Shown here: positions 45,289-54,846 of the stretch, piece by piece
Layout of the letters: every line of letters begins with the position of its first letter
Numbering within the stretch: position 1 is the stretch's first letter
Assembly (NCBI RefSeq): GCF_029906345.1
Contig: NZ_JARYGY010000005.1
Coordinates: 124,001 to 188,000 of the forward strand
Direction of reading: 5' to 3'
DNA from: Aquimarina mycalae
Lineage (GTDB): Bacteria > Bacteroidota > Bacteroidia > Flavobacteriales > Flavobacteriaceae
DNA: 64,000 nt
The notes under the pieces: generated by a model
Seen by the model: the letters and a program-made list of their open reading frames with translations, nothing else
Database searches by the model: none
Told to the model about the DNA's origin: nothing
Program-made: the position numbers and the translations under genes

Positions 45289-46776
45289 TTAACTAAATAA
45301 TTCTTTTAATTTATTTCTATCTGTTTTTCCGTTGGTATTCAATGGAAAACTATCTGTAAATTTAATTTGAGTAGGAATCATATACTGCGGCAATTTTGTT
45401 TTCAAATCTTCTAATAATTGCTTTGTATCAAAAGCTCCAGATTCTATGACCAATCCAATTTCAGTATTATGAATACTATTGGTAAATGCTACAGCAACAG
45501 TGTTTTTTTTATCTAAAACAGCTTTTGCATGAAATTCTATCTCTGATAATTCTACCCTAAATCCTTGTATTTTTGCTTGAAAGTCTACTCTTCCTTGATA
45601 TAGGATATCTCCATTCTCATCTACTTTACAAGCATCTCCTGTTCTATAAAACCTAATGTTCTCACCTCGATACTCTTTATAAAAGAATGCTTCTTTGTTC
45701 TTTTCTTCATTCTGCCAATATCCAGGTGTAAGTTGAGCACCACTTAAACATAGTTCTCCTTTTTCTCCAACTGCTACTTCATTATTTTCCTCATCTACGA
45801 TAATCGTAGCTGTATTTTTCATATCCTTTCCTATGGTTAGAATACCGTTATGGGTTTTATTTTCCCCATTACGTTTATATGTATAATCTGTACAATATAT
45901 AGTACACTCAGTAGGTCCGTATACATTGGCAATAGTCGCATTAGGAACACATTTACTCCATTCTTCTGTAACATCTAATGGCAATGCTTCTCCACAAAAC
46001 ATACTATATTTCATTGCAGGGCAATCGATCTCATCAAAATAAGGTCTTAGATAATGAAGAATAGAAGGTACCATTAAAGCAAAAGTAAGTTCATAATCTT
46101 CCATCAATTCGAAAATATAACTATACTTAATTTCATCTTTTGGTATGGTATAAATACATGCTCCTTTAAGTAATGGAGCTAAATAAGATACTACGGATAA
46201 ATCAAAGGTTAGTTCGAACATTTGTAAGCACCTATCTGTATTTGTGATAGGGTAATCTAATGCCCAAAATGCATCCATAAAACCTGATAAGTTACCAAAT
46301 GTAATAGGCACACCTTTTGGGGTTCCAGTGGTTCCAGAAGTAAAGAATATATATCCTAAATCGTTTTCAGAAAGGTTTACTGGTGTTAATTCAATTTCTG
46401 AATCAGCTAGACCATTTGTTTGTAGCGTATTATAATCCTTAAAAGTAATACCATCTACAAAAGAATCAAGTATCGTATTGATAGCGGCTTGTTTCATCAC
46501 TGCATCAATCCTGCTAATAGGAAATTCTGGATGCAGAGGCACATATGCTTTTCCTTCCATCCACAGAGCAATAATGGATGCATATGTATGTATGTCATCA
46601 TTGGTAATTAAACCGATGTTTATCTCAGTGCTTTTAACAGAAGTTCTGATAGCACTTCTTATATTTGAAATTATCTGCGCAAAATCTTTATAGGTATAAT
46701 AGTTATGATTAATGCAAAAGGCATTATTATCATAATTATTTTCTATTGATTTTTGTATATCTGCAATCAGCTTCAT
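45289..46776 (-). CDS. Adenylation enzyme 2 (DltA-like)
   Basis: 495 residues, stand-alone adenylation domain and clear paralogue of enzyme 1. A3 is IFFTSGTTGTPKGVP (143-157), A4 FDLSV (191-195), A5 VYGPTECT, A7 YRTGDA, A8 GRVDFQAKIQGFRVE and A10 NGKTDRNKL. FDLSV is the form found in D-alanine ligases (DltA). It should activate an acid, probably an amino acid, and load carrier protein 2. It is the first of four genes in dltA-C-B-D-like order. Confidence 0.9.
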   Translation of the reverse strand: MKLIADIQKSIENNYDNNAFCINHNYYTYKDFAQIISNIRSAIRTSVKSTEINIGLITNDDIHTYASIIALWMEGKAYVPLHPEFPISRIDAVMKQAAINTILDSFVDGITFKDYNTLQTNGLADSEIELTPVNLSENDLGYIFFTSGTTGTPKGVPITFGNLSGFMDAFWALDYPITNTDRCLQMFELTFDLSVVSYLAPLLKGACIYTIPKDEIKYSYIFELMEDYELTFALMVPSILHYLRPYFDEIDCPAMKYSMFCGEALPLDVTEEWSKCVPNATIANVYGPTECTIYCTDYTYKRNGENKTHNGILTIGKDMKNTATIIVDEENNEVAVGEKGELCLSGAQLTPGYWQNEEKNKEAFFYKEYRGENIRFYRTGDACKVDENGDILYQGRVDFQAKIQGFRVELSEIEFHAKAVLDKKNTVAVAFTNSIHNTEIGLVIESGAFDTKQLLEDLKTKLPQYMIPTQIKFTDSFPLNTNGKTDRNKLKELFS

Positions 46777-46834
46777 TATTGTTGATTTACTAGTTTAATT
46801 ATCTTTCTAAGTAATTAAATTTTAACTAAAACAT

Positions 46835-47407
46835 TTATACTCGTTTTCCATCTTGCCTTATAATTCGCGCTGGATTACCAACGACTACACAATTTTGGGG
46901 TACGTCTTTAACTACAACTGACCCTGCTCCTATTTCACTATCATCGCCAATAGTAATATCACCAATTATAATGGCTCCTGTGTGAATGGAAACGTTATTA
47001 CCTATTGTTGGTCTTTTCCCATCAATTTCTCCAACGGTAACTAGGTGATTTACATAAAAGTTTTCTCCTATCGAATTTGCATTTAAAATAGTACTATATG
47101 GATGCCCTGTAAGAATTCCTCCTCCTAATTTAGTACTAATATCAATCCTGAAATATTTTTCCTTTCTGCAATAAAGATTGAGTATATGTGAAATCACACT
47201 TCTATTTCTGAAATAAAAAATTGTACGAAAATCTGGAGAATTTGCTAAAAAATTTAATAATAGAGAAACTTTTCCTCCTTGCATTTTTTTTGCAAACGAC
47301 CATCGATCAATATCCTTATCGATATCACTTTTATTCTTACTTATTTTATAAAGAAACACATGAGGTATCAAAAAAATCTTATATATATTTATAATCAACG
47401 TTCTCAT
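46835..47407 (-). CDS. Serine acetyltransferase-like hexapeptide acyltransferase
   Basis: 190 residues with a left-handed beta-helix C-terminal half: KLGGGILTGHPYSTILNANSIG, NHLVTVGEIDGKRPTIGNNV and GSVVVKDVPQNCVVVGNPAR. The acetyl-CoA hexapeptide repeats and GNPAR end match CysE- and WcaB-like EPS acetyltransferases. It probably O-acetylates a sugar nucleotide or lipid-linked sugar in the cytoplasm. Overlaps the neighbouring glycosyltransferase by 4 bases. Confidence 0.85.
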   Translation of the reverse strand: MRTLIINIYKIFLIPHVFLYKISKNKSDIDKDIDRWSFAKKMQGGKVSLLLNFLANSPDFRTIFYFRNRSVISHILNLYCRKEKYFRIDISTKLGGGILTGHPYSTILNANSIGENFYVNHLVTVGEIDGKRPTIGNNVSIHTGAIIIGDITIGDDSEIGAGSVVVKDVPQNCVVVGNPARIIRQDGKRV

Positions 47408-48537
47408 GGTTGTACATTTTTAAAGATTAAACTATTAAACATGTCTTGCCACATATCCATTACTTTTTTGACCTCAAAATTAGAAGCATTTTCACGTGCA
47501 TTGGCACCAAAGGCTTTTAGTTGTTCCGGATTACTCATTAATGCTAACAACTTTTCTGAAAACTCTTCCTTATGATATAACTCTACCAAACAACCATTTT
47601 CTTCATTAATAATACTGCGTGGTCCGTGTGGGCAATCAAATGAAATAATAGGCAAACCACATGATTGTGCCTCTAATAATACAAGAGGAAAGCATTCATT
47701 ATGCGAAGACATGGCATATATTGATGAAGATAGCATCTTTGATTTTACATTATCCGTAGATCCCTTTAATATCAGATTATGCTGTAATCCTTTTTGATTA
47801 ATTTTATCCTGTAACATCTCTACATACCCTTGATCTCCATCTCCATAAATATGTAATTCCCAATCCTTATTTTTTTGATGCACCAATTCCCAAATATCAA
47901 TTAAAATATCAAAACCTTTTACAGGTGCTATTCTACCTGCAGATATTACTATTTTATCTTTTAATTCTGATACCGAATCTGGATAAAAAGTCAATGGATT
48001 TGGTATCACAACGGTATTATCTGTTTTATAATACCCAGATTCATTATTGTTTAGAATAATTAACTTATCATACTTCTTCTCCACAAAATCAGTGAATTTA
48101 AAAAAGTACTTTTTTAGAATATTCCGTGGGTTTTTACGTGGTTGTTCTTCTATAAATTTTGAAAAATGAAATTCCTTTACTTTTGGTACACTCTTTACAA
48201 CAAATGGCATAAAATAAGTATCTGTACTATGACTACATACCACTACAACATCAGGTTGTATGTTTTTAATTGCCGATCTAATTTTTGAAACATGCTTTGG
48301 TAGTTTCAATAGATTAATTGGATGAAAATATGATTTAGTTCTATTATAATTAACTCCTATATCCTGAAACGAGATCTTAGTACTAAAATCATAACACGGT
48401 TTATTATCTTTTTGTTCAGTAGTTATTATATGAATTTCATTGTCATCTTGTGCTGCAAAATAATTAGCCTTTATCGAGAGTACTCTCTCAATACCGCCGT
48501 GCAGGTATACTTGATCGATAACAAAGAGTATTTTCAT
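47404..48537 (-). CDS. GT4-family glycosyltransferase
   Basis: 377 residues, GT-B fold. The N-terminus VIDQVYLHGGIERVLSIKAN and donor domain with ISAGRIAPVKGFDILIDIW and EX7E in NECFPLVLLEAQSCGLPIIS are typical of GT4. It is paralogous to the next gene upstream (48539), sharing the GGIERVLSIKA start and SFDCPHGP region, so the two probably arose by tandem duplication and add similar sugars. Confidence 0.9.
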   Translation of the reverse strand: MKILFVIDQVYLHGGIERVLSIKANYFAAQDDNEIHIITTEQKDNKPCYDFSTKISFQDIGVNYNRTKSYFHPINLLKLPKHVSKIRSAIKNIQPDVVVVCSHSTDTYFMPFVVKSVPKVKEFHFSKFIEEQPRKNPRNILKKYFFKFTDFVEKKYDKLIILNNNESGYYKTDNTVVIPNPLTFYPDSVSELKDKIVISAGRIAPVKGFDILIDIWELVHQKNKDWELHIYGDGDQGYVEMLQDKINQKGLQHNLILKGSTDNVKSKMLSSSIYAMSSHNECFPLVLLEAQSCGLPIISFDCPHGPRSIINEENGCLVELYHKEEFSEKLLALMSNPEQLKAFGANARENASNFEVKKVMDMWQDMFNSLIFKNVQP

Positions 48538-48538
48538 C

Positions 48539-49639
48539 TTAATTCGTTATTAAACTTTTAAACAAATTATCCCACTGTACGGCTATTTTTTCTGGCAAAT
48601 ATTGCTGTACATCGATTCTAGCCTTTTTACCCATCATTATTCTCTTTTCTTCATGCTCGATAAGATCACAAATCCCATTGGCCAATCCTTCTATATCATT
48701 ATTCGCTACCAAAAGCCCATTCTCTTGATCAGAAATTATATCAGATGGACCATAAGGGCAATCAAATGATACACAAGGCACTCCATATGCCATAGCTTCT
48801 GTCAATACCATACCAAACCCTTCGTATCTTGATGACATCACATATATAGAAGCTTCTTGATATTTTTCTGCTATATTTTTTATTGGAGGATAAAAATGAA
48901 CTGATGTCGAAATCCCTAGATCCTTGGCAAGATCATCTAAACCTTCATTCTTATCTATAGTTCCATAAATATCGATACTCCAACTAGGATGTTTTTTAGC
49001 TACTCTATTCCAGGCGGCTAAAAGTCGATCATATCCTTTCTGAAAACCTTGTTTCCCCACAGCTAGGACCTTCTTATTTTGCAAAGTACTTTGCTGATCA
49101 GGATAAAATGATAATGGATTAGGAATCACTTTAAGATTCTTTAGTTTCCATTCTTTAAGGTTTCCTTGAGTTAATACTATAAAATGATTATAGAATTTTC
49201 CTCCAAAATTCATTAATCCAAACTTTATAGCTATGCTAATTTTATGTAATAAAGATTCTTTTCCTTTTCTAATCACCACATTTTTAGAAACATGCCTTTC
49301 ATAGATCATGGGACACGGTTTACCTAAAATTAGTGGTACAAAAAATCCTTTAAGACCATCATCACATACCACAAGAACATCGGGATTTAATTTCTTGACC
49401 ACTTTTCTTAAACCTGATGCATATCTATATGCATGCGTTATTGGGTTTCCTTGAGCCGTGATATTATGATAGGTAAGCTTAGGACTAAAATCATAGAACA
49501 ATGTATCTTCTTCTTGATTTAAAGTAACAATATGGATATCGTACCCATGATGATCAGCTAGCATACTTGCCTTTATAGAAAGTACTCTTTCTAATCCTCC
49601 AGGACCATCTATACGATTCACTATATATACTAGTTTCAT
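48539..49639 (-). CDS. GT4-family glycosyltransferase
   Basis: 366 residues, GT-B fold: IVNRIDGPGGLERVLSIKAS at the start, LAVGKQGFQKGYDRLLAAW in the donor domain and EX7E in YEGFGMVLTEAMAYGVPCVS. It is a paralogue of 47404-48537. Position between the pyruvyltransferase and its paralogue gives no direct clue to the sugar. Confidence 0.9.
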   Translation of the reverse strand: MKLVYIVNRIDGPGGLERVLSIKASMLADHHGYDIHIVTLNQEEDTLFYDFSPKLTYHNITAQGNPITHAYRYASGLRKVVKKLNPDVLVVCDDGLKGFFVPLILGKPCPMIYERHVSKNVVIRKGKESLLHKISIAIKFGLMNFGGKFYNHFIVLTQGNLKEWKLKNLKVIPNPLSFYPDQQSTLQNKKVLAVGKQGFQKGYDRLLAAWNRVAKKHPSWSIDIYGTIDKNEGLDDLAKDLGISTSVHFYPPIKNIAEKYQEASIYVMSSRYEGFGMVLTEAMAYGVPCVSFDCPYGPSDIISDQENGLLVANNDIEGLANGICDLIEHEEKRIMMGKKARIDVQQYLPEKIAVQWDNLFKSLITN

Positions 49640-49655
49640 TTAGAACAGAAGTTTG

Positions 49656-50630
49656 TTAGTTCAATTGATTTTTAACCTTTTCTTTTAGTGCGTTTGCTAA
49701 ATCATGATGTTTTTCAAGGTTCTTAACCATTGTATTTTTATCAATTTTTCCTTCTAAAGGGAAATTAGCTTTGTATGCACCTGTTTTACTATCAATATCA
49801 ATACGATTAAATAATTCTAAAATTCCATCAAAACGACAAGAATCTACAAAACTATCAAATCCATTTACAAATATTACTGGTGTTCCCATTGCCAAACAAG
49901 GTAAAGCACAATGAATTCTAGAAGTAATCACTAATTTTGCTCTAGCGTATTTATTTAGAAGTTCCTCTGCCATATCAAACTTTTCCTTATCAGAATAGGT
50001 ATTGGATTGTGGTTCTTGGTTAATAAATGTAGCAGAATTTAATACTTCTTCGCTTATAAAATTCTTTAAATGTTTATTCTTTTTTCCTAATTGAAAAGCA
50101 GAACCGTTAAGAATATTCTTTATAGTATTTTTTGCATTATAAAATATTTTCTCTGGTCTTGGGTAACTATATAAAGGATCAACAATATAAACATCATCTC
50201 CTCTCTCTGAGTCATCTACTTTATATGAATCCAATGTTAATGTAAGGCAACCAGTAAAATGTGCATCAATACCTTTAGATTGTAATGTATCTGCAGTAAA
50301 TTGGTCTCTGCACCCTATAGGTTGATGTTTTTTAAGGTAATCAATCCCTTTTTCGCTTAACATAAATGGTGCTGCAGTATTGTTCATATGAAATGAGACA
50401 AATACAGGATCAATTTTTTCTGAAGGTACCCAATTATGAATATTATGTGTAAACCAGCCATTCATTATTAATTTAACTGGATCCTCATGATAATCTGCTA
50501 GTTTTTCTCTATTCAATAAAACATCTACCTTTGGTAAAAACTGTTTGGCAGCAAGGCTTTGAATGTTATCTCCCACATTAAAAAAACGCTTGTTTTCATC
50601 GTATGTTAGTAGTCCGTATTTCATCAACAA
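49656..50630 (-). CDS. Polysaccharide pyruvyl transferase family protein
   Basis: 324 residues. The family pattern includes NVGDNIQSLAAKQFLP near the start, GCRDQFTADTLQSKG in the middle, TGCLTLTL and a late LVITSRIHCALPCLAMGTPVIFVNG. These enzymes add pyruvate ketals from PEP to sugars, giving acidic polymers. It starts 7 bases after the PP-loop gene, suggesting linked function. Confidence 0.85.
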   Translation of the reverse strand: MLMKYGLLTYDENKRFFNVGDNIQSLAAKQFLPKVDVLLNREKLADYHEDPVKLIMNGWFTHNIHNWVPSEKIDPVFVSFHMNNTAAPFMLSEKGIDYLKKHQPIGCRDQFTADTLQSKGIDAHFTGCLTLTLDSYKVDDSERGDDVYIVDPLYSYPRPEKIFYNAKNTIKNILNGSAFQLGKKNKHLKNFISEEVLNSATFINQEPQSNTYSDKEKFDMAEELLNKYARAKLVITSRIHCALPCLAMGTPVIFVNGFDSFVDSCRFDGILELFNRIDIDSKTGAYKANFPLEGKIDKNTMVKNLEKHHDLANALKEKVKNQLN

Positions 50631-50636
50631 ATATTT

Positions 50637-51920
50637 TTAGTGTGTTATTTTTCTATATAATTTTTGTAACCAAGGAAATTTATTTCTGATAATAAACTTG
50701 ATCCTATGCTTTGCTTTATTGGGGTTGTTAATCTTTTGTTCTAACAATGTATCTATTTTACCTTCTCGTATCTCGTTAATTTGGATAGTCTCGGTTTCTT
50801 TATTATTAAAAACATAAAAATCATCTACTTTCTTAGCTTTTTCCATCAACTCCCACCAAAAGTATTGCACTCCTTTACTTCCTCCTCCTATTTCTAATAC
50901 TTCATAGAATTTATCATAGATATTTTCATCTACATTAAACCCATAATGATTCGGATTCTTTCCATTTAAAATAAGGCCCAAAATTGTTCTAAAGCATTTT
51001 TCACAATTACTACAATTAAACTCGGTTCTAAGCTCAGAGTAACATACTCTTAGTTTAAACTTTGTATCTGTTTTAGAGGCAAATTGTGCTATTAAATCTA
51101 CTTTATCCTGTCTTTTAAGGTCATATCCATCATGAAATACTTCGATACCACCACCCCAAGTTATTTTTTCGTCAATATCTGGTGTTGAGCCCCAATCAAT
51201 ATCTATATGATCTGTATACGAAGATGCTATATAAATAGCGTTATATTTATATATGTAAGAAATAGGTGCAATCGATCCAACGAGAGAAAGTCCATGCTGT
51301 ACTTTTCCCCACCATCCAATATCTTTTAATAAAAGTTCTACCTGATAGGTATAAAAATCGCGAAGATTCGTTTCGATAAACTCTTTATTATGATCATCTA
51401 ATAATTTCTCAGAATTTATAAAATCTGTAAAATCATTCCACTGTGCTTTATCATCAATACTGATATCGGCTCCATGAATCGTAATCAAATCTGGCTTTTG
51501 ATCATATACTCTAATATAGGTCGCATATGCATCCACACCACCACTAAACAACATAGCAGATTGACTACCTTTGATGTCATTTTTGATCAACTTACCCGCA
51601 ATCAGCTTACCAGTAAGAGTATACGAAGCATCTCTTTTCGCAAATTCTTCTTTTATCTTTTCCTGAGCATAATAAAAATCTTCATCTACTTCAGGTACTT
51701 CAATATTAAATCCAGCATACCAGGCAATAGTTAGCATGTTAGATAAAAAAGGAATCACAGCAATACTATCGGGTACAGCGCTTACATCTATTTCATATTT
51801 CGAATAAAATGACTCTCCTTCTGTAAAAAACTTCTTAATCTGTGCATCTATTGTATAGTCATACACTATTTTTCTCCCTTCATCAGAGTACGATATTTCA
51901 TGAAGTTTTAATATTCTCAT
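50637..51920 (-). CDS. QueC-like PP-loop ATPase of EPS locus
   Basis: 427 residues. It has a PP-loop FSGGVDA (125-131) and a Cys cluster C-x9-C-x2-C-x2-C (C293, C303, C306, C309) of the form that binds zinc in QueC. The last residue of the SGGxDS motif is Ala rather than Ser. QueC adenylates a carboxylate and uses ammonia to give amide and then nitrile. In this locus, beside a pyruvyltransferase and downstream of a UDP-GalNAc-uronate route, it might amidate a uronic acid or pyruvate carboxyl; that is inference. The N-terminal 100 residues are not recognised. No other queuosine gene is nearby, so a role in tRNA is unlikely. Confidence 0.65.
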   Translation of the reverse strand: MRILKLHEISYSDEGRKIVYDYTIDAQIKKFFTEGESFYSKYEIDVSAVPDSIAVIPFLSNMLTIAWYAGFNIEVPEVDEDFYYAQEKIKEEFAKRDASYTLTGKLIAGKLIKNDIKGSQSAMLFSGGVDAYATYIRVYDQKPDLITIHGADISIDDKAQWNDFTDFINSEKLLDDHNKEFIETNLRDFYTYQVELLLKDIGWWGKVQHGLSLVGSIAPISYIYKYNAIYIASSYTDHIDIDWGSTPDIDEKITWGGGIEVFHDGYDLKRQDKVDLIAQFASKTDTKFKLRVCYSELRTEFNCSNCEKCFRTILGLILNGKNPNHYGFNVDENIYDKFYEVLEIGGGSKGVQYFWWELMEKAKKVDDFYVFNNKETETIQINEIREGKIDTLLEQKINNPNKAKHRIKFIIRNKFPWLQKLYRKITH

Positions 51921-51926
51921 TTCAAT

Positions 51927-53468
51927 TTAATTTCGCTTTACTATTGACGCTAAAGGTTTTGTAAATAATTGTCTTTCATATTCTAACAATCCTAGGTAAT
52001 ACATCAACAACACAAATACAAAAGTATATGAACCTCCTTTTAAAATAAAATTAATCCATCCATCTCCAGGGAGATAATTAATAAAATAACCTATTAGAGC
52101 TGCAATAATTACTACAATCAATGTCTTATGAAATAACTCTTTAAAAAACCTAGGAATGTTTAACCCTATTGTATTATGGTAATAAAAATTCATGACATTC
52201 TGCACTACTAACCATCCTGCTACTAATCCTGAAATCATTCCAACTGCTCCAAAATCCATAGCTAAAAACCCTCCAAAAGCTGCTCCTATAATCATAAATA
52301 TAAGATATAGAATTGCCTTAAAGGATAATTTACTTTTTGCTTCTAATATAGAATTTCCAAATGCTTGTAATAGAGGCAACGTATATCCTCCCATAATAAT
52401 CACTGCAATAACATAAATCTCTCTACATTCTTCGGCATTATATCTTCCATCGGTTTCCAGCGTAGCTCCACCAACCCATAAATTAATAAATTGCTCTCCA
52501 TATAAAACAAAAGCCCCTAAAATATACATTAGTATGATGAAAGATAATCTACCTAGTTTGATCATCATACTAGTCAGTTCTTCTCCTGAAGCATTGTTCA
52601 CTGACATTTGCGTTGCTCTTGGTAAAAACACACTAGAGATTGCTGTAGAAAAGGCGCCATAATACGTTCCTAAGGCAATACCAATACCATACAATCCTAA
52701 TACTTTGGGAACACTCATATATCCTAAAACCCAACTTCCAGATTTCCATTGTAGCATTCCAACGATTGCAAACACAAAAATCCAACTAGAGTATTTAAGT
52801 ATTTGGGAAACAAATTTTTTAGACCACTGATGCAATCTAAATTTAACTTTTAGTTTTTTAAGCACGTAGTATGCGGATACAGAAATTGTAAGTATGTTAA
52901 ATACAGTATCTACAATGACCAATGATATAGCTCTTCCTCCGTAAAACAATACAGCAACAATCGTTATAGATCTTAAAAGATATCGGATAACGCTCACTGA
53001 TTCTGGAAACACAAAGGCTTCATAACCTTTACAGATACCTGTAAAAATCATACCTGGTAACTGAATGGCTAGATTAAAGATCAGAATTACAAACATTAAT
53101 TTTGCTATTCTAAGTTCTTCTGCATTAAACTGAGTAAAGTATGAGTCTATAAATAGATAAAAAGCCGCTCCAGAAATAATTACCAACAATGAAATAGCAA
53201 AATAGAGCAATGCAGTGGTTGCCAGAAAATTCTCTTCACCTTTTCGATCTTTCTCTGCTCTATATTTTGCAACAAAACGAACTACGGTATTTGTGAGTCC
53301 AAAATCCAAGAGCGCAATAGTACCAATCAATGCACCAATGGCATTGAATATACCATACTCATCTTTTCCTAAATAACTAACGATTAACGGAGTAATCATT
53401 ATGCCAATAACATTGGTAAGGAAAATCTTAAGATACGTGAGTAATGCTCCTTTTTTTAATTGGCTCAA
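51927..53468 (-). CDS. Wzx-type oligosaccharide flippase
   Basis: 513 residues, about fourteen hydrophobic segments, polysaccharide-synthase/MOP family. It begins KKGALLTYLKIFLTNVIGIMITPLIVSYLG, a typical flippase start. It moves the undecaprenyl-linked repeat unit from the cytoplasmic to the periplasmic face, before EpsG-like polymerisation. It is the only flippase in the window and lies 6 bases from the PP-loop gene. Confidence 0.93.
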   Translation of the reverse strand: MSQLKKGALLTYLKIFLTNVIGIMITPLIVSYLGKDEYGIFNAIGALIGTIALLDFGLTNTVVRFVAKYRAEKDRKGEENFLATTALLYFAISLLVIISGAAFYLFIDSYFTQFNAEELRIAKLMFVILIFNLAIQLPGMIFTGICKGYEAFVFPESVSVIRYLLRSITIVAVLFYGGRAISLVIVDTVFNILTISVSAYYVLKKLKVKFRLHQWSKKFVSQILKYSSWIFVFAIVGMLQWKSGSWVLGYMSVPKVLGLYGIGIALGTYYGAFSTAISSVFLPRATQMSVNNASGEELTSMMIKLGRLSFIILMYILGAFVLYGEQFINLWVGGATLETDGRYNAEECREIYVIAVIIMGGYTLPLLQAFGNSILEAKSKLSFKAILYLIFMIIGAAFGGFLAMDFGAVGMISGLVAGWLVVQNVMNFYYHNTIGLNIPRFFKELFHKTLIVVIIAALIGYFINYLPGDGWINFILKGGSYTFVFVLLMYYLGLLEYERQLFTKPLASIVKRN

Positions 53469-53506
53469 TGTGGCTGATTTATTATAAGTTGTTTATGCGC
53501 TAAAAC

Positions 53507-53535
53507 GAAAAGACTATTTTTTTCCCCTATAGTCT
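53507..53535 (-). terminator. Weak hairpin overlapping the stop of the nucleotide-sugar dehydrogenase
   Basis: AGACTAT (53511-53517) and ATAGTCT (53529-53535) pair around an 11-base loop. On the minus strand it is followed by a T-rich stretch (TTTCGTTTT), so partial termination between the sugar-precursor genes and wzx is possible. Confidence 0.4.
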
Positions 53536-54807
53536 TCCGTGTACTTCTCCTTGTAATATTCCTTTTACATCATATAAAACTCCATTGGGTTTTAATAATG
53601 ATTTCAGATCTACATCCAAATACTCTTTATGTGCTACTGTTAATACTACTGCATCGTAGGCAGAAGAAGGTAATTCTGTTACCGTTTCCATAGCATACTC
53701 GTGTTTCACTTCATCTGGATTTGCCCAAGGATCATATATAGTGATATCTGTCCCAAAATCCTTTAGGTTACGTATTACATCAACCGCCTTGGTATTTCTA
53801 ACATCTGGACAGTTCTCCTTAAAAGTAATTCCTAAAACCAATACTTTAGAATCCTTTATTCTAATATCGTGATTAACCATGAGTTTAATTACTTCAGAAG
53901 CTACATATTGCCCCATACTATCATTTAGTCTACGTCCTGCTAATATAATCTCTGGGTGATATCCGAACTCTTGCGCTCTCTGCGCCAAATAATACGGATC
54001 AACACCAATACAATGTCCGCCAACTAATCCTGGTTTAAATGGCAGAAAATTCCATTTGGTTCCAGCTGCTTTTAGGACCTCATTAGTATCAATATCCATA
54101 AGATTAAAAATCTTTGCCAACTCATTCACAAAAGCGATATTAATATCACGTTGCGAGTTTTCGATTACTTTGGCAGCTTCTGCCACCTTTATAGTAGGAG
54201 CTAAATGAGTACCTGCTGTAATTACAGAAGCATATAGTGCATCTACTTTTTTACCAATTTCTGGTGTAGAACCAGCAGTTACTTTCAGAATTTTCTCTAC
54301 GGTATGTAGTTTATCTCCTGGATTGATCCTTTCTGGAGAATATCCTGCATAAAAATCTTCATTAAACTTCAGTCCGCTAACTTTTTCTAAAACAGGAATA
54401 CATTCTTCTTCAGTTACACCTGGATATACTGTAGACTCATAAATTACTATATCTCCTTTTTTTAATACTTTACCAACGGTTTCACTAGATTTATATAAAG
54501 GTGTTAAATCTGGTCTGTTATTTTTATCAACAGGTGTTGGAACAGTTACTACATAATAATTACAATCTCTTATATCCTCCAGGTTATTAGAACAAAATAA
54601 CCCTGTATTCATTTTAGGTGAATCTTTCAAAACAGATTGTAGCACATCATCTTCTACCTCTAAAGTAGTATCTGTTCCTGATCTTAATTCATCAATTCTA
54701 GTTTGATTGATATCAAAACCGATAACTGGAAATTTTGTTGCGAATAACCTAGCTAAAGGAAGTCCTACATACCCTAATCCAATAATGGCTACTTTAATGT
54801 CTTGCAT
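53527..54807 (-). CDS. UDP-N-acetylhexosamine 6-dehydrogenase (TviB/WbpO-like)
   Basis: 426 residues, UDP-glucose/GDP-mannose dehydrogenase family. NAD-binding GLGYVGLPLARLFA is at the start, the catalytic cysteine lies in GGHCIGVDPYYLA (near 268), and a C-terminal UDP-binding domain follows. Sequence style (RSGTDTTLEVEDDVL) matches the TviB/WbpO group, which oxidises UDP-GlcNAc or UDP-GalNAc to the uronic acid. With the TviC-like epimerase directly upstream it would make UDP-GalNAc-uronate. Confidence 0.92.
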   Translation of the reverse strand: MQDIKVAIIGLGYVGLPLARLFATKFPVIGFDINQTRIDELRSGTDTTLEVEDDVLQSVLKDSPKMNTGLFCSNNLEDIRDCNYYVVTVPTPVDKNNRPDLTPLYKSSETVGKVLKKGDIVIYESTVYPGVTEEECIPVLEKVSGLKFNEDFYAGYSPERINPGDKLHTVEKILKVTAGSTPEIGKKVDALYASVITAGTHLAPTIKVAEAAKVIENSQRDINIAFVNELAKIFNLMDIDTNEVLKAAGTKWNFLPFKPGLVGGHCIGVDPYYLAQRAQEFGYHPEIILAGRRLNDSMGQYVASEVIKLMVNHDIRIKDSKVLVLGITFKENCPDVRNTKAVDVIRNLKDFGTDITIYDPWANPDEVKHEYAMETVTELPSSAYDAVVLTVAHKEYLDVDLKSLLKPNGVLYDVKGILQGEVHGRL

Positions 54808-54846
54808 GGTTGTTTATTTAGTTTATTAGTTTTTGGAATTATGAAA

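Noticed and set aside
42611..46776. Teichoic-acid D-alanylation operon of a Gram-positive
   Set aside because: The window has porQ, Wza-type and barrel genes, so the cell has an outer membrane; the dlt-like genes must serve another acceptor.
50637..51920. Queuosine biosynthesis gene queC
   Set aside because: The protein is much longer than QueC (427 against about 230 residues), the loop lacks the last Ser, and no queD, queE or queF is near.
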